A model generated the notes under the pieces. That model searched no databases. It had not been told where the DNA came from and saw only the letters and a program-made list of their open reading frames with translations. Both the position numbers and the translations under genes were made by a program. Source: Symsagittifera roscoffensis (taxonomy: Eukaryota; Xenacoelomorpha; Acoela; Convolutidae). Taken from it: 64,000 bases of DNA. Location: the NCBI RefSeq assembly GCF_963678635.1, contig NC_087063.1:24560701-24624700 (forward strand). The letters are read 5' to 3'. Positions 30,699 through 43,584 of this stretch are shown here, piece after piece. How positions within the stretch are numbered: position 1 is the stretch's first letter; each line of letters opens with the position of its first letter.

Positions 30699-32400
30699 GA
30701 AACCAAAAAAAAATCAGTTGCAGCTTCCCTCATAACAATTAATTGTTTATCCAGCAGTTGAATCAATTATTCAGAGCTTTTATTTTAAAATGAAAAATTT
30801 GGCGAGAATCGAAAAAACTTGTTTGATAGGTTCCGCTTTCAGACAATTAGCTTCTAGCGCAACTGGGCTGCTTGGACAAGCTCCAAAATTATGACAAATT
30901 TTGATCTAATTTATCCATGTGGCTTTAATTTTGATAAAAACTTCTTTTTATGTCCCCGGCAACATCTGGCGTTTATTCGTGTACCTGATTTAGTGAGGTT
31001 CGAACCCAGAAATTTAGAACCCTGCCGACTACATAATCAGAGCACAATTGTTGAACTCCTTTGATGAAAATCCAAAAAGTTATTTTGAAAAAGTTTGAAA
31101 AGTTTTCGAACACTTTGAAACCTTTTTTAACAAGCACGGAATTGTTTTTATTGTTTGAAAACATTCTTGAGGATGTAAAAAGAAACAATAAAAGGTTATT
31201 TCAGTAGATGCGTTGTTAATAAGAACTTATAATCTCTAAGAAAACAGTAACGAGACTGCTTGTATCAGGGCAAAACTCTGGTTCTTCCGACTGCCCTACA
31301 ATTGGTCTCGAATAATTTCCGTAAAAATCAGAAACCAAAAAAAATCAGTTGCAGCATCCCTCATAACACTTAATTGTTTTTCCAGCAGTTGAATCAATTA
31401 CTCAGAGCTTTTATTTAAAAAAATATATATTTTTGAAATACAAACCATAATTTCCATTCCATATATGGAAAATTTATGATTCGTATTTTTTCATGCTTTT
31501 TCTCCTTGTTTTTATGGAGAAACACCAATTTTGATACCAAAATATCAAAAAAAAATATTTTTAGAGTTCGGTCCTACTCAATTAGCTAAAAAGTATGAGA
31601 TTTGTTTGAGTAGCAATTTTCCATAGACTAAGTGTATGAAATTTTGATTAGCGTTGTTGGTCTATGTAGGTCAACCCGGATGTTATGTATAGACCATATC
31701 TTAGCAAGAACAAAATTTGAATAATGAAAAAAAACCATGATTTACTCCATTTATTAGTAAGCACGAGCGTGATACAAACGGAAATGGCCACCCACTACTT
31801 CATAAGTATATTTTTCAACATAATCTTACAAATTCAGTCTATTTAACCTGAATATCAGTTTTCCGAACGGTACTAGCGATGCAATATACTCTATACTAGG
31901 AAAATTTGGCGAGAGCCGAAAAAACTTATTTGCTAGGTTCCGCTTTCAGAGAATTAGCTTCTAGTGCAACTGGGCTGCTTGGACAAGCTTCAAAATTATG
32001 ACAAATTTTGATCTAAATTTTCGATGTGGCTTTAATTTTGATATAAACGACTTTTTATGTCCCCGGCAACATCTGGCGTTTATTCGTGTACCTGATTTAG
32101 TGAGGTTCGAACCCAGAATTTTAGAACCCTGCCGACTACATGATCAGAGCAAAATTTTTTAACTCATTTGATGAAAATCCAAAAAAATTTTTCGAACACT
32201 TTGAAACCTTTTTTAACAAGCGCGGAATTGTTTTTATTATTTGAAACATTCTTGAGGATGTAAAAAGAAACAATAAAAGGTTATTTCAGTAGATGAGTTT
32301 TTAATCAGAACTTATAATCTCTAAGAAAACAGTAACGAGACTGCTTGTATCAGGGCAAAACTCTGGTTCTTCCGACTGCCCTTCAATTGGTCTCGAATAA
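30699..32400 (+). repeat. Tandem pair of about 0.6-kb units with a tRNA-like B box
   Basis: Unit 1 (30,699-31,330) and unit 2 (31,335-32,400) share most of their sequence. Unit 2 holds a roughly 480-bp insert (31,425-31,905). Each carries GGTTCGAACCC (30,997-31,007; 32,104-32,114), a pol III B-box match. Read on the minus strand, an A-box-like TAGTCGGCAGG lies at suitable spacing before GGGTTCGAACC. A tRNA-derived SINE origin is plausible. Mirror copies lie at about 56,930-58,630. Confidence 0.4.
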
Positions 32401-32649
32401 TTTTCCGTAAAATATTGACAAAATTAAAATTTTTTGGCTGATAATATCAAATTTAAACTGTTAACACTTGAGTCGGGTATAGAATAAATAAAAACAATAA
32501 GATTATTGCCTCAATGCAATATCGAACGATTTAAGTACGGGATGATTCGCTACAAGTAAAAATTGCAAGGAGCGGTTTAGATAGGTTCGTGGCGAGATAC
32601 TATAGTGGTGTGCATACCCGGCTGGGGCCATGCAGATTAAGGCATCGAT

Positions 32650-32880
32650 CACCTGAGGGATTGAAAAAACTTACCTACGGGAAGACGTAAATCAAAAACT
32701 CAAGAAAATGATAGCCAGGGCATTGAGCGATTTACGATTCGTAGCGCATTCTAAAAATAAAATAACGCCATTTGAGGCACACCATGGAAGAGAAGCTAAC
32801 ATCGTTCTCCCAAACCTTACAAAAAATCTATCACCAAAAAATCTCGACTGGACGAATGTAATTAACCAAAAACTCTAAAG
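32650..32880 (+). pseudogene. Ty3/gypsy integrase C-terminal fragment, left arm
   Basis: The frame reads ARALSDLRFVAHSKNKITPF followed by EAHHGRE, the characteristic end of the integrase core region in Ty3/gypsy elements (ITPFEAHFGR-type), then a TAA. The upstream pol is missing, so the element is 5'-truncated. The mirror copy is at about 56,460-56,690 on the minus strand. Confidence 0.75.
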
Positions 32881-32941
32881 TTTAGATGAGGCGAACGGAC
32901 TCGCAGTGATCTAGTGTATGATCTAGAAACGCAGTGACCTA

Positions 32942-33589
32942 GTGTATGCTCCCCAGAATCGGAAGACCCCTCGGGTCTTGGAGGAGCATGCACTGGCGGA
33001 GGCGGACGTAGAATTAACACATCCGAGCGCACCACCGTGTCTCAAATGGCATAAAACCAGTACTACAGTCGTGTACCAACGAACTGGGGTCACGGATCCA
33101 AAGAACTCAATGAGGTATAAGCGTTTGTCTTCTACCAAAAAAAAATTAACACCACTTACGGTTCAAATAAACAAAGGATCCTTACGAAGGCGAAGCGGTG
33201 TTTCTTTTAGATCAGCGTTAGAAGAAAAGCAAATAGCACCAAAGGCGGCCAAAGGCCCCAGCTCAGAGAGAACTCCAGGGTCAAATAAAAATCCCGAACA
33301 AGGAGTCTCACCGGCCGTTAATTACAATATGTTACCATCGGGGTCGAACAGCCGAAGCGACAAACGAAAAAGGAGCGAGGTACACGAACGAGCAAACGCA
33401 GCGAGCGGAGTAACAACGAAGAAAACGGCGGGCGATGAAGATAGAAAGGACGACACTAACGAACCTTCAGGTACGGAGCAAGCAGGGACATCAAGATACG
33501 ACGGTCAAAGCAAACAAAAACCAGGGGAAGCTACGCGACAATACGATCTACAGGACAGCAGAGGGGGGTCACCAAGATGGGTGGTGTAA
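32942..33589 (+). pseudogene. Ty3/gypsy pol C-terminal tail, left arm
   Basis: A 215-codon open frame follows the integrase fragment. An N-terminal part, rich in Arg/Pro, contains RYKRLSSTKKKLTPLTVQ. The remainder is the same Ser/Lys/Gly-rich tail as at 23,871-24,272, ending SPRWVV. The start codon is not an ATG of a real gene; the frame is a continuation of pol. The product is probably unstructured. Confidence 0.65.
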
Positions 33590-33609
33590 TGATCAACCAA
33601 ATTGATCGA

Positions 33610-34021
33610 AAAACAGAAAAAGCTTTTAAAAAAGGAAAACCCAGGGAGAGGGTCGGCAGATAGGCCGGCAAAACTCAAAATCCAAGTTAAAACTTCTTTT
33701 GTTCATTAAACTAAAACTCTTTATTAAACCTAAAATAAAGAAACTAATTTATACGATGATATGTACCAGCTGGGTTCTGAGTATTATAAATTTTCAATCT
33801 ACTGATTTAAAATTTATTGTGGTTGCCTCTATGACATAGGGACTCTTTTTGAGTTTAAGTAAAGTCTTCGGTTTCCGTCTGGGGACCTGTTGCTGATGAC
33901 CTTGTTTTCGCCATTGTCTGGCATACATTGAAACAGATGAGTGCAGTTATCTTAGGTATTTTGAACAATACAGTTGCCGCTTGAAATTAGAGTTATTTAC
34001 TCACCTTTTGCATCTACATCA
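33610..34021 (+). mobile_element. Ty3/gypsy 3' LTR, left arm copy
   Basis: Nearly identical to 24,300-24,694 and ending CATCTACATCA at 34,021, followed by the same flank (GTCTCTCGTACT). Confidence 0.65.
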
Positions 34022-35498
34022 GTCTCTCGTACTTTCAATAAAAATGGTTGAAAAGGTTGGAAGAACTGGAAAACAAACTTGCCTGCTTCGTTGATTCAAT
34101 AAAATTATGCAACAAAACGATTAAGTAAAATGACGAAGACCATGAGGGGGGCTTCTAAAAGGCAACAAATTACTAATTCACTGGACACTCTCAGCCCCCA
34201 GGTGCATGAGAACTGTCCAGTCCGCCTTCTAGTGATTGCTTACTAAAGTCAAATTTTGCTTTACCCGGTAACCAGAGAAACTGATGTGATGTTTTACTAA
34301 CTGGACATGAACGTCGTCAGCAGTGGTAAGTCGAGTTTGGTCCCCCTTGGTTACAAGTTGGCCTTCAAAGCTCAATATAAGCACATGACACCAGTTGCGA
34401 ACCTGCTTATTAAAAGGGGCTGTAGTTTTTCCAAGTGTTTATCTTACTCAGAACTTAAAGAGCCATGCCCCAGAAAATACACTAACTTATCTCGATGAGC
34501 GCTTCCTATTTAATTTGTATTGAATTTCGCGCAACTATTAAAGTTGGTATCAAAAAACCCGGAACATGAAATCAAATTATTCAAGCATAAAATCATCTCT
34601 GAACCTATCTTGAAAAATTTTCACTAAGCCCAAACTATAAGTCTAAAGTAAATTCATTATAACAAAAACGTTCAGTAAACAAGGTGCAATCTTTTTTTTA
34701 CTTGCCATGAAGATTGCGGCCACCAGCTGCAGGAAGCAACATAAAGAAACAGAAGTAGGTCGTCTCAAAGTAACCCAAAAAGTATCGTCTCCTTCCGGAG
34801 TTTCCTTCACCAGGGGAGGGCGCGCAGACGTCTGTCCCGATCAGCCACCCTGGCTTCCGAACTCAACTTAGCTACCAGTTTTATAGCAGAAAACAATAAA
34901 ATGGCCAAAAAGCATAAGGCAACAAATTTTGAACTATCGAAATCAAAAAATTTAGTACATTCAATTTATGTATCTCAAATCTTCACTTTACTTGTGGTCT
35001 TAATTCAAAAAAAAAAGATAGGTGAAAGCTAAAACTCAACGGCTTGGGTTATTATACCGGCAAGGACTTAGGTGCAAGCAACATTGGAAAAACTTGCTCT
35101 ACTTTACAGATTTTACGTTTATATTTGAGTGATTGTTTTTGCGGACATACGAACTCATGTCATCACTCGGACTGTTTCAAAAGAAACGCGGGGAAGTAAC
35201 ATATAAACGTACAAAAAGAATTAATTAAATCTGAATACAAAATTAGTTTAGAGTGTGAAGGTTCTCAAAAATGTATCTCCCCCTATAACTTATTCTCTGA
35301 TTATTCCCCTGGGAGCCACCCGCAGCGTTACGCCAGCATCAGAAAGAGCGAAGGCAATCTAGATCACGGAGAACAACTCAGTCAACCGGACCATCAGAGC
35401 GGGAACCTCTAGTTCTCCCATACTGCTAGTAAACATTGGCAAAATCCCAACAACCGACAGGTGACAAACTGAGAAAACTAGCCAATTCAGCACCTGAG
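34022..35498 (+). repeat. Duplicated flank, left arm copy
   Basis: Collinear with 24,695-26,142, including the open 63-codon ORF at 34,307-34,498. The 58-codon ORF is broken here by an extra A. Confidence 0.75.
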
Positions 35499-35524
35499 TA
35501 GTATGCATATAGTGCGTTAGGATC

Positions 35525-35720
35525 GGGGGGGGGGGGTTGTCATACATGGATGACCATTAGGTATAAATCATAATTGTCACCATGTATTAAATGATCAGCA
35601 ATGGTCACCATGTAATAATCCTAATTGTCACCATGTATAATTTTATACCTAATGGTCACTATGTAATAGTCCTAATTGTCACCATGTATAATTTCATACC
35701 CATAAGTCCTCATGTAAAAC
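35525..35720. repeat. G12 run followed by CACCATGTA-type short tandem repeats
   Basis: Twelve G (35,525-35,536) precede repeated words TGGTCACCATGTAATAATCC / TTGTCACCATGTATAATTT in units of roughly 35-45 bases. The mirror in the right arm is at about 53,640-53,835. Too irregular and AT-rich for a CRISPR-type array. Confidence 0.7.
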
Positions 35721-35775
35721 TTCGGTATATTATTGAGTATTCCCACTGAACGTTGTGGAAACGGGAATGGTTTAA

Positions 35776-38044
35776 GTTAAGTTTTGGTCGGTGCATGTTT
35801 TCCCTTCTAAAGTTTTGGGCTATTGGCTTGTTTACATGTAAAATGACGTTATATACCTATTAAATGCGACCAAACTATATGGTATATAGGAAAGCACAAG
35901 ACTTTGGCAGCGTTGCTTAACTGTTGGCTGCGGTGAACAATTTCCTTCAAAAATGAATGTTTTATTGCTGAATCTCGAAGAAAGCAAAACTCGTCAAGTG
36001 CGGCGGCCGCCACCTCATTTAGGCAAAAATTAATAATCAATTTGACTGAAAGAAGGATGAAAAATTTTGTTCAGCCAAATGAAGGTAAAAACAAAGAAAA
36101 ATTATGAAACACTGAAAACTCTAAAATAATGAAACTGGCTTGAAAGTTTCGACATTTCCATTTTCCGTCTCTCAGGGGAAAGAAAAAAACGTCTAAAATC
36201 TATGACAAAAGCTTTGATTTTATAGAAAGATTGAAAGAGCTAATGAGTTGAAGTGGGTAAAGATCTTGAAAAACGAGAACACTGATGAAAGCCAAAAGTG
36301 CCCATTATTTTGCTGCAGCCATTTCTATGACTTGCATATACCACTTTTTATAATGAAAAGGAAACAATTTTCGGGGCTTGTAGAAAACGTTTAGTATTTC
36401 CTATTAACTTTTTTGTGCTAACAGAAATTTTGAAAATGTTCATCAAAGCGGACCTAGAAACTGGGGCAAATTTGTTATTTGTGTGCCAATATGTACGACA
36501 GAACAGAGTGACCATCAAATAAAGCAGGTGAAAAATTATTTGCGACTTTTAAGGAAAGCATTCATTCAAATTAGAGCAAATTCAATCGGGAAAGACTGAA
36601 CACAAACTAAGACAAGTTATGGATACAAACTCAAAACTTGGTATGAATTCGGAGTTATAATTTGAGCATCCAAAATTTTTGATTTTTCCATTAAAAGAAT
36701 ATGCAATCAAATAATTTTTAATTTGATACCACCATCTAGTCAACTGTTCCCGGTATCTTCTAATTAACTCAATTTGGCTTTAGCAAGAGCTTTCTATTCA
36801 AAAGTTTGAAGCACTATCAGTTATTATCATTGATTAACCCTCTGCTCAACAAATTAAATTCTGAGTTTTTTAATATAAATCTGATCTTTTGAATGTTTCC
36901 ATGATTACGCTATTGTCTCTCAAAACACGGTGGCTTTTTGACCAATATATTCGATTATTCATCTGCAATTAGTTGTGTTATCAAGAGTTCAACCTTTCTT
37001 TCAAAATATTCAATATATGTTTGAGGTGATCCAAGCTTTCACATTCACGCTCTTATCACTAGCAGTATCAAAACAGTTCGCATCATGATATTTCTTCTCA
37101 TTTTTGCATCGATATTTGTCGTCTCTATTAACAAAACATGTCTTCGAAAAACGGTTAGTTGTTTGAAGTTTTAAGATAAAAAATCAAGCCTTATCATCAA
37201 CACTCTACCTGAACCTTCGGATTCCGTCAGGATGATAGCTGTTTCACACTAAACAACGCTTTCTCACCAATTTGGCTACAACAGTTTCCGAAAACTTGTA
37301 AGTGCCATTTTGTAGTTTCAATGCATTTCGATAAACGTCAATTATGTTGTGTTATCTTAACTTAAAACGACTAACAAAGACATGTTTAATTTGACAATAT
37401 AAAGTTTGTTAGACCGTTTTACTTTGAAGAATTAAAATTTTGAGCCTCAATGCGGAAAGATTTGCTTTTCATTTCAAAGAAAAAAGGCGTAAGCATTTTG
37501 AGCTATTTCAAAAAAAGCTCTATCGACTAAATAAATCTTGAATTTAAAAAAGTGGTACTGACTGTTTATCTGATTGCACAATTGCTTCACTTCTGTGGGT
37601 TTGAAACTTTGATTCAAAATTATGATTTTTCAAATGAAAACCATTGAAAATCTGTGGTTTTTAGAGATTGATCAATCATCCTTCAAATATACAGTACCTG
37701 TCACTGAGACTTTGCTCGCTTACCGTCTTCAGCTCTACCAGCCGCATGTCTGCACGCTCAATGATTTTCCTCAATAACTCATAAATTTTTTCTAATAGTT
37801 TTCTGGTCGTAATTTTTACCTCTATGAGCAACAGTTCATCAAACACTTTGGACTACATGCTGTCTCCAATTGGACTTGTTGTTTGATGCTTCCATCGACA
37901 AAATTTTGTGAAAATTTGAAAACTGATTTTTCTTGTTACAATTTTGAAACATTTTTCATAACCATTGACTGCAGATAAATTGAAACTATCAATGCAACAT
38001 ATGCCACTTTTTCAAAGTGAAATGTTCTTAATAAGGATATCTGG
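35776..38044 (-). repeat. Repeat R1, left arm copy (2.27 kb)
   Basis: The same unit is found at 51,326-53,587 (plus) and 58,630-60,893 (plus). Edges are sharp: GTTAAG at the 35,776 side and CCAGATATCC at the 38,044 side. It contains exon-like ORFs described for the other copies. No terminal repeats were recognised. Confidence 0.8.
35849..36040 (-). CDS. R1 ORF A, left arm copy (63 codons)
   Basis: The frame encodes an Ala-rich start, then a helical Leu/Phe-rich segment (ALDEFCFLRDSAIKH) and a hydrophobic C-terminus. It is open in all three R1 copies (53,344-53,514 and 60,650-60,820) with only substitutions such as Asp/Asn, Asp/His, Val/Ile and Ser/Ala. The left copy runs further upstream because a stop is changed to Leu. 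Family unknown. Confidence 0.3.
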   Translation of the reverse strand: MIINFCLNEVAAAALDEFCFLRDSAIKHSFLKEIVHRSQQLSNAAKVLCFPIYHIVWSHLIGI

Positions 38045-38399
38045 AAGATCTAATATTTCGAGGAAAACTTTTTTTTTTAAATCAAATTGTTTTGCAAATA
38101 AAGAAAGTAGAAAAAACTCATTATAGTGTCTGGTTGATTATTCTAGAATATTCGAGAAACTTAAGAAGAAAGATAAGAAAGATTTGGATAGAGTTACATA
38201 TATACTTTTATATGAAATAAAATAAACGATTACAACTAAACTCAAACATATATACCCCACCAAACATATAAAGCTGCATACTTGTAAACATAAAAAACAT
38301 AAACACATTTTCATAAGTTGCAAACTTAAATGCATACTCACAAAAAAAGTCATGCGTATTTTATTACAAACATACAATTATTCATACACATTTAAATAC

Positions 38400-39860
38400 T
38401 TACATAAGGTTAATCATGCAAACTAACATACAAAAACAATTACGTACACACTTACTGAATACAAACATACATACATGTATACATAAGTACAAACTTACAT
38501 AAACACATACATACATGTATACATAGATACATACATACAAACTTACATATATACATACATATATAAAGTTACTTAGAGACATTCATAGAACCATACGTAC
38601 AAAATTACATACATATATGCAAAAATACTTCTATACATACAAACATTCAAAAATGAAGTCTTACATAAAGGTATGAATACAAACGTACATAGTCTTATAC
38701 ATAAGAAGAATGCAAACAAACTACCATACATACATAAATTTTACATACTTGCCTACATGCTTTTAAACCTGCAACCAATTATACGAAAGTTTTGCTTTTA
38801 CACATGCAAAGATTCTGACTTAATATTTCTGCTGACCTTTACAATAGAACCACATTTAAACACACAAACCAGCTTACTTTCACTTCACACTTTCAAGACA
38901 AATATATACACACATTCAGACAAAAAGAGTCAGGCATTAGAGACTGGCATTCATACGTCTTTACATACAATCATATAAACGTGCCTTTCATACTCATATA
39001 CGAAAATGCATAAGCACTTACCTACAAACAGACATGGTTCGTACTATACAAGCATGCTACGACTCATGTGTACACACTTTCCTTTTAAACAGACATAGAA
39101 CTTCCTAAGTTTGTACAATTTGCAAACCAGCTAACTTTTTAATGCTTTTAAACTGAAAAACATACATTGATACAAAATAATTGCTGGTCTTCTTTCATTC
39201 AATCAAGCGGACATGCAGTCAAGAGTTCTTACTTACATAAAAACATACAAATATACATAACTTCTAAATACTCAAATGATTACACACAAATAGTATGTGC
39301 ATACATGATTATTACATTTATACATGCAAAAAATTGTACACTTTTACATAGATACATACAGTTTACATAAATAGACACACACGCAATTTTTGCTTACATA
39401 CATGCAAAGATTTTACTTATTAGTTCTGCTGACCTTTGAAATACAAGCACATGTAAACACACAAACCAACTTGCATTCACTTCACACATTCAGACAAAAA
39501 GAATCACGCATTACAGACTGGCATTCATACGTCTTTTCATACAGTCATATAAACCTGCCTTTCATACTGATATACGAATATGCAGAAGTACTTGCCTAAA
39601 AACATACATTGGTTGAAAAAATATGCTTGTATTTATTCATTCAATCAAGCGGACATGCAGTCAAGAGTTCTTACTTACATAAAAACATACAAATTTATAT
39701 AACTTCTAAATACTCAAATGAGTACACACAAACAGTATGTACATACATGATTAATTACATTTATACATGCAAAAAGTTGTAGACTTTTATATAGATACAT
39801 ATAGTTTACATATATACACACATACGCAAAGCATATGTGCGTACATTTATACTATGCTTA
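38400..39860. repeat. CATA-rich degenerate microsatellite region with about 0.6-kb tandem duplication, left arm
   Basis: Strings such as ACATACATACATGTATACAT dominate 38,440-38,800. A larger segment repeats at about 600-bp period: sequence at about 38,800-39,000 containing CTGCTGACCTTTACAATAGA resembles 39,400-39,600. Open frames here are repeat artefacts. The mirror is at about 49,340-50,990. Confidence 0.75.
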
Positions 39861-42800
39861 TAGTATCTTGTCTAACTTTCAAAAAAAACTAGAAACATTA
39901 GTAAAATTCTAGTTGGGTTTTAGTTATTCTTCTAGTTACAATTGTTTTGGTTTACACGCGCATAAGGAAAAAAATTGTACACATACTTACAAACACATCA
40001 ACTTGCATACATACACGCATACACAAAAGTATTTTTTCTTGCATTTGTTTATGGATTACTAGAAATATTCACACAAAAATATATTCATTACGTTTTACTA
40101 ATGAGTATATTCAAATACAGTCAAACCTACATACACATTTTGATTTTTACAATGCAAACGTCGCAAGCAGAGATTTGCAAAGAAATGCCAGCTTTCAGCC
40201 AACTCATCTACACCATTTAGCAATGTTGTTCATCTTTGAAAAAAAAGAGGGCGATAAACATTTTTTTAATATGTCTGTTGATCTCCCAAACGAATTTTCC
40301 AACAGTATCAAACTTCAACTCAAAATTGACCAGTGAGTCATGAGAAGCGCTTTTAGTGGTCAGAAGAAAAAACCGAGGCTTACTAACTTGCATAACACGG
40401 GAAAATTCCAAAACAAATTGTTGAAAGTTTTTTGTTCGACGGTCCGAATAGAGTTTTTTGACATATCGAAAATTGATTTCAAGTAATTATTTAGTTTTGT
40501 ACAGAAAATTTAAGACAGTGGAAGTTTTGGTTCGAAAAAAAAGTTTTGGCCATTGTTCTAAGAATTGTAATCTTTTTTAAAAAACTTTGTTTTTTGATTC
40601 ATTTGTTAGTTCTGCAGTTTGATATATCTTCAGTTGACGATTAGGCTGCAGGTTTAACTGTACACCAAGTTACTATGACTAGAGTTGCACATTATGTTGT
40701 TTTCTCGCTAAACCATCAAAACTTTTATTGTTTGAAAAACATATTTGGTTCTGAAAAAGCTATTTAATACAGGTTCAACTGTTCTTTTTTTTTCATCTTT
40801 TTCCCCGTATTTATGCAATATCGATAGTTTGAGCTATAGTATCTTAGAAAATAATCTTTTAACTATGACAAAATTAACGGTAAAGGGTATGTTTTAGAGA
40901 AAAGAAAAGTTGTTCTAAGCTGATGTTCAACTCATTTTTTCAGTAATAAAGAAAACTTCAGTAAATTTTTAAATTTGTGCAAAATAAACAACCCAATCTT
41001 CTTTTTGAATTTTCTAGAACAACTGTTTTTTTGGACATGATTCTAAATGAAACACAAATTTTTTATAATTTTAAAGAATTAGGAGCAAAAAAAAATATTT
41101 TGTTCTTTTTGTTTTTTTTTAATTTGGATTACAAAACAAACAGCTAAACATTAATAAATTCAACTTAACTATTTGAAAAAAAGCAGCACAAAACACAAAA
41201 CAGACTAAAAACTTTTCAATTGACGCCACATATAACAGAGATTGATGCGTTCCGATCCTTTTTCTTGTTTTTGCGAGCAACTGGCGTTTACATTTGGCTT
41301 ATATTGGTTGTCTGCCTACTGCACCAAGGGCTCGCTGTTAGACTGATTTCTGCAACGAGAGTGACAAGGTGAAACTGGTGGCTCCATTTCCAGGCCGACT
41401 TGGGCCTCTCGACTTCCTGGGAAGATCCAAATTGTCTCTACGAAAGAGGAATGCGCTCATAAGGAGATGAGTAAATCTAGATCCTTGATTAGCATAACTT
41501 TGGCTATTTGCGATGAATCGATGATATAAACTCCGATGATCAAAAAATTATCTTTTCTGATGGCCTTTTAAACCATATTTAACCATATTTTTAAAAGATA
41601 TAATTGCAATAAGATAACCTAAATGGAAATTATGCGATTTAGAGTGAGCCAAATATCATTATTTGGATTTAATTGTTGTTTAATAAGGAAAGAAAATCTC
41701 CATGAGCAGTCTTGTCAAAAATAGTACGTTCTTGAGCGGAATCAGTCAGAACCTACACATAAAGTTTTTTAAAGTTTTGCGGTAACGGAGAGCAAAGATT
41801 GAATTGAAACGGGTAAAATTATGAATCAAATGATGAAACCACGCTCCTGTAGAGGCGTTGTTATTGCGCTAAAAACAGAACAAGTCTTATCATGAATTGG
41901 AAATAAAATAGCTGATAAATGCTTTGTTTTGTATAATCAAGACCACATCTTTTCTAACTTTTGATAGTAATTTTATCGACTCTTCTTCAAATTGAACAGT
42001 TTCGGACAAGTAAAAAAACACAGCATAGTTTTGGGCTCACTTTCATATCTTGTATTCAGCGGCTAATCTAAAATGAACACATAATTTTCCTTATGATTGA
42101 TTGAGATTTATGATTGGGTGTAGATGTCAGTCCACAACCAGAAAGTTTTTCAAAAAGAAACCCTTTACATTTTAACCTGATTTAGTCTTACCAGAATTCG
42201 TTTATCTGCTGGGAAACTTATCCAGTTTCGCTACGCTGTGTATGATCTATCACCGGCTGATAAGCGAATGGTTCGAATAAACTAGAATTTATGTACATAA
42301 GTCCGTGTTTGATTTTTTACGCGTGTTTATCGGTTTGTGTAATTGTTAATTTTTATGTATATATGTTCAGAAGTGTAACAATAGCTAAGAGTTATGCCTC
42401 AAATCAAACTCAATATAGCTTTAGTTCCAGGTTAGTCGAGATTTTCTAGAACATTATACTAGGTGTTGTATCTGTACTATGTTCAACCAGATACTACAAA
42501 GTAATATAATTATGTGTAAATTGTGGGCATTGCATGTTCGATATTTACATGCTTTACGGTTTGCTTGTATTAGAAATGTTATATCAGAAAAGATGTACAA
42601 GTATGTTGTTCCAAAACGTTTTCGAATCAATTTAGGATAATTAATTGTACTTGGAAATAAAATTCGATGTCAAAATCAATCCAAATTCTTCTTTTTACTT
42701 TTCTTCATTATTCTAGATTGTTTCACCAGATGCTAAGTGGATACAGATTATCAATCAGATTTGGATACGTAAAATTAGTGCGTGTAGATAGGCATTTTAA

Positions 42801-43485
42801 TCAATTTTTATATGTTAATGTAAGCACGATTAATGTCTACTTTGTATGTTTTTGGTTATATACATTTGTTTATAATGATTCATATGTATAAAGTCACTTA
42901 TGCGATCAAAAGTATGCCATCAAAAGTGTCACTTTAAATAGAAAAACATTTCATCTCAATTTTTTTGCTGCTCTTGATTTCTGAATAGTTCACCACATAC
43001 TGAAAATTACCAGATACAACATTAAAACGTATTTCTATGGCTACATAGACATTTAGTGTGTGATATAGTTTTACAAAACTTATCATTAATTTCTTAACCT
43101 GTAACATAATCCTACTCTATGTTGATAATCTGGCAACACGTTGGTCTTACTGTTGTTGTCAATATCAATTTTGCTTATCTGCAATATCTGTTAAACAAGG
43201 CTAGAACTTATATACATGCCCTTCATTAGCAGGTTTTAATTTTTTTTAAATTTTTTTTTGATCTTTGATAAATCAGATGGTTGCACGTTTCGCCCAAAAT
43301 GCACACAAAAGCTGCAGTTGTTAACTTAAATGCAATCAATGTTCGTGAAGTTTTGCCACTTAGACTTTCAAAAAATTGTACTCAATTATCTATGTATTAA
43401 ATTAATATTTTTTAAATTCGCTTGATAATCCTGAAATTTTTCTGTTCCAATCTTGACCTAGCCTCATTCGGTAAAACAGTGTTTT
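39861..43485. other. Inner part of left arm, no convincing gene
   Basis: AT-rich sequence mirrored in the right arm. A GC-richer island at about 41,340-41,475 is open for 44 codons after a TAG and is almost unchanged in the other arm (about 47,730-47,870). Open frames at 39,947-40,336 and 42,667-42,891 are preserved mainly because the arms are recent copies. Confidence 0.35.
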
Positions 43486-43500
43486 TATTGTTGGGATGAT

Positions 43501-43584
43501 AGTTAAGCCATACCGACTACACCAGTGAGGGACGTTCTGGCGTAGAGCAACGCCTCTCACTGGTGTAGTCGGTATGGCTTAACT
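43501..43584. repeat. Central hairpin 1
   Basis: AGTTAAGCCATACCGACTAC continuing to ACCAGTGAG (43,501-43,529) pairs perfectly with its reverse complement from 43,556. The loop is 26 bases (43,530-43,555, beginning GGACGTTCTGGCG). Pairing extends outward, with few mismatches, for about 1.59 kb (to about 41.95 kb and 45.13 kb). Confidence 0.9.

Larger units (their letters stand above)
30699..43542. repeat. Left arm of a giant inverted repeat
   Basis: Almost all of this segment reappears in reverse complement at 45,596-58,633. Paired landmarks have near-constant coordinate sums (about 89,330-89,370 in the outer part, 89,203 near 40 kb, 89,138 near the centre), so the arms are collinear with only short indels. 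One 190-base comparison near 38.9 kb / 50.4 kb showed about five substitutions. The outer edge is sharp at GGAAACC followed by A9. Confidence 0.85.

Noticed and set aside
30997-31007. True tRNA gene
   Set aside because: A B box is present but no full cloverleaf with acceptor stem could be drawn; SINE-like at best.
35540-35720. Possible CRISPR-like array
   Set aside because: Units are irregular, without constant repeats and unique spacers, in an animal-type genome; a simple minisatellite.
38138-39599. Tyr/Val/Cys-rich or Thr/His-rich frames (and mirrors at 49,787-51,232)
   Set aside because: Repeat translations of CATA/TATG microsatellite DNA.
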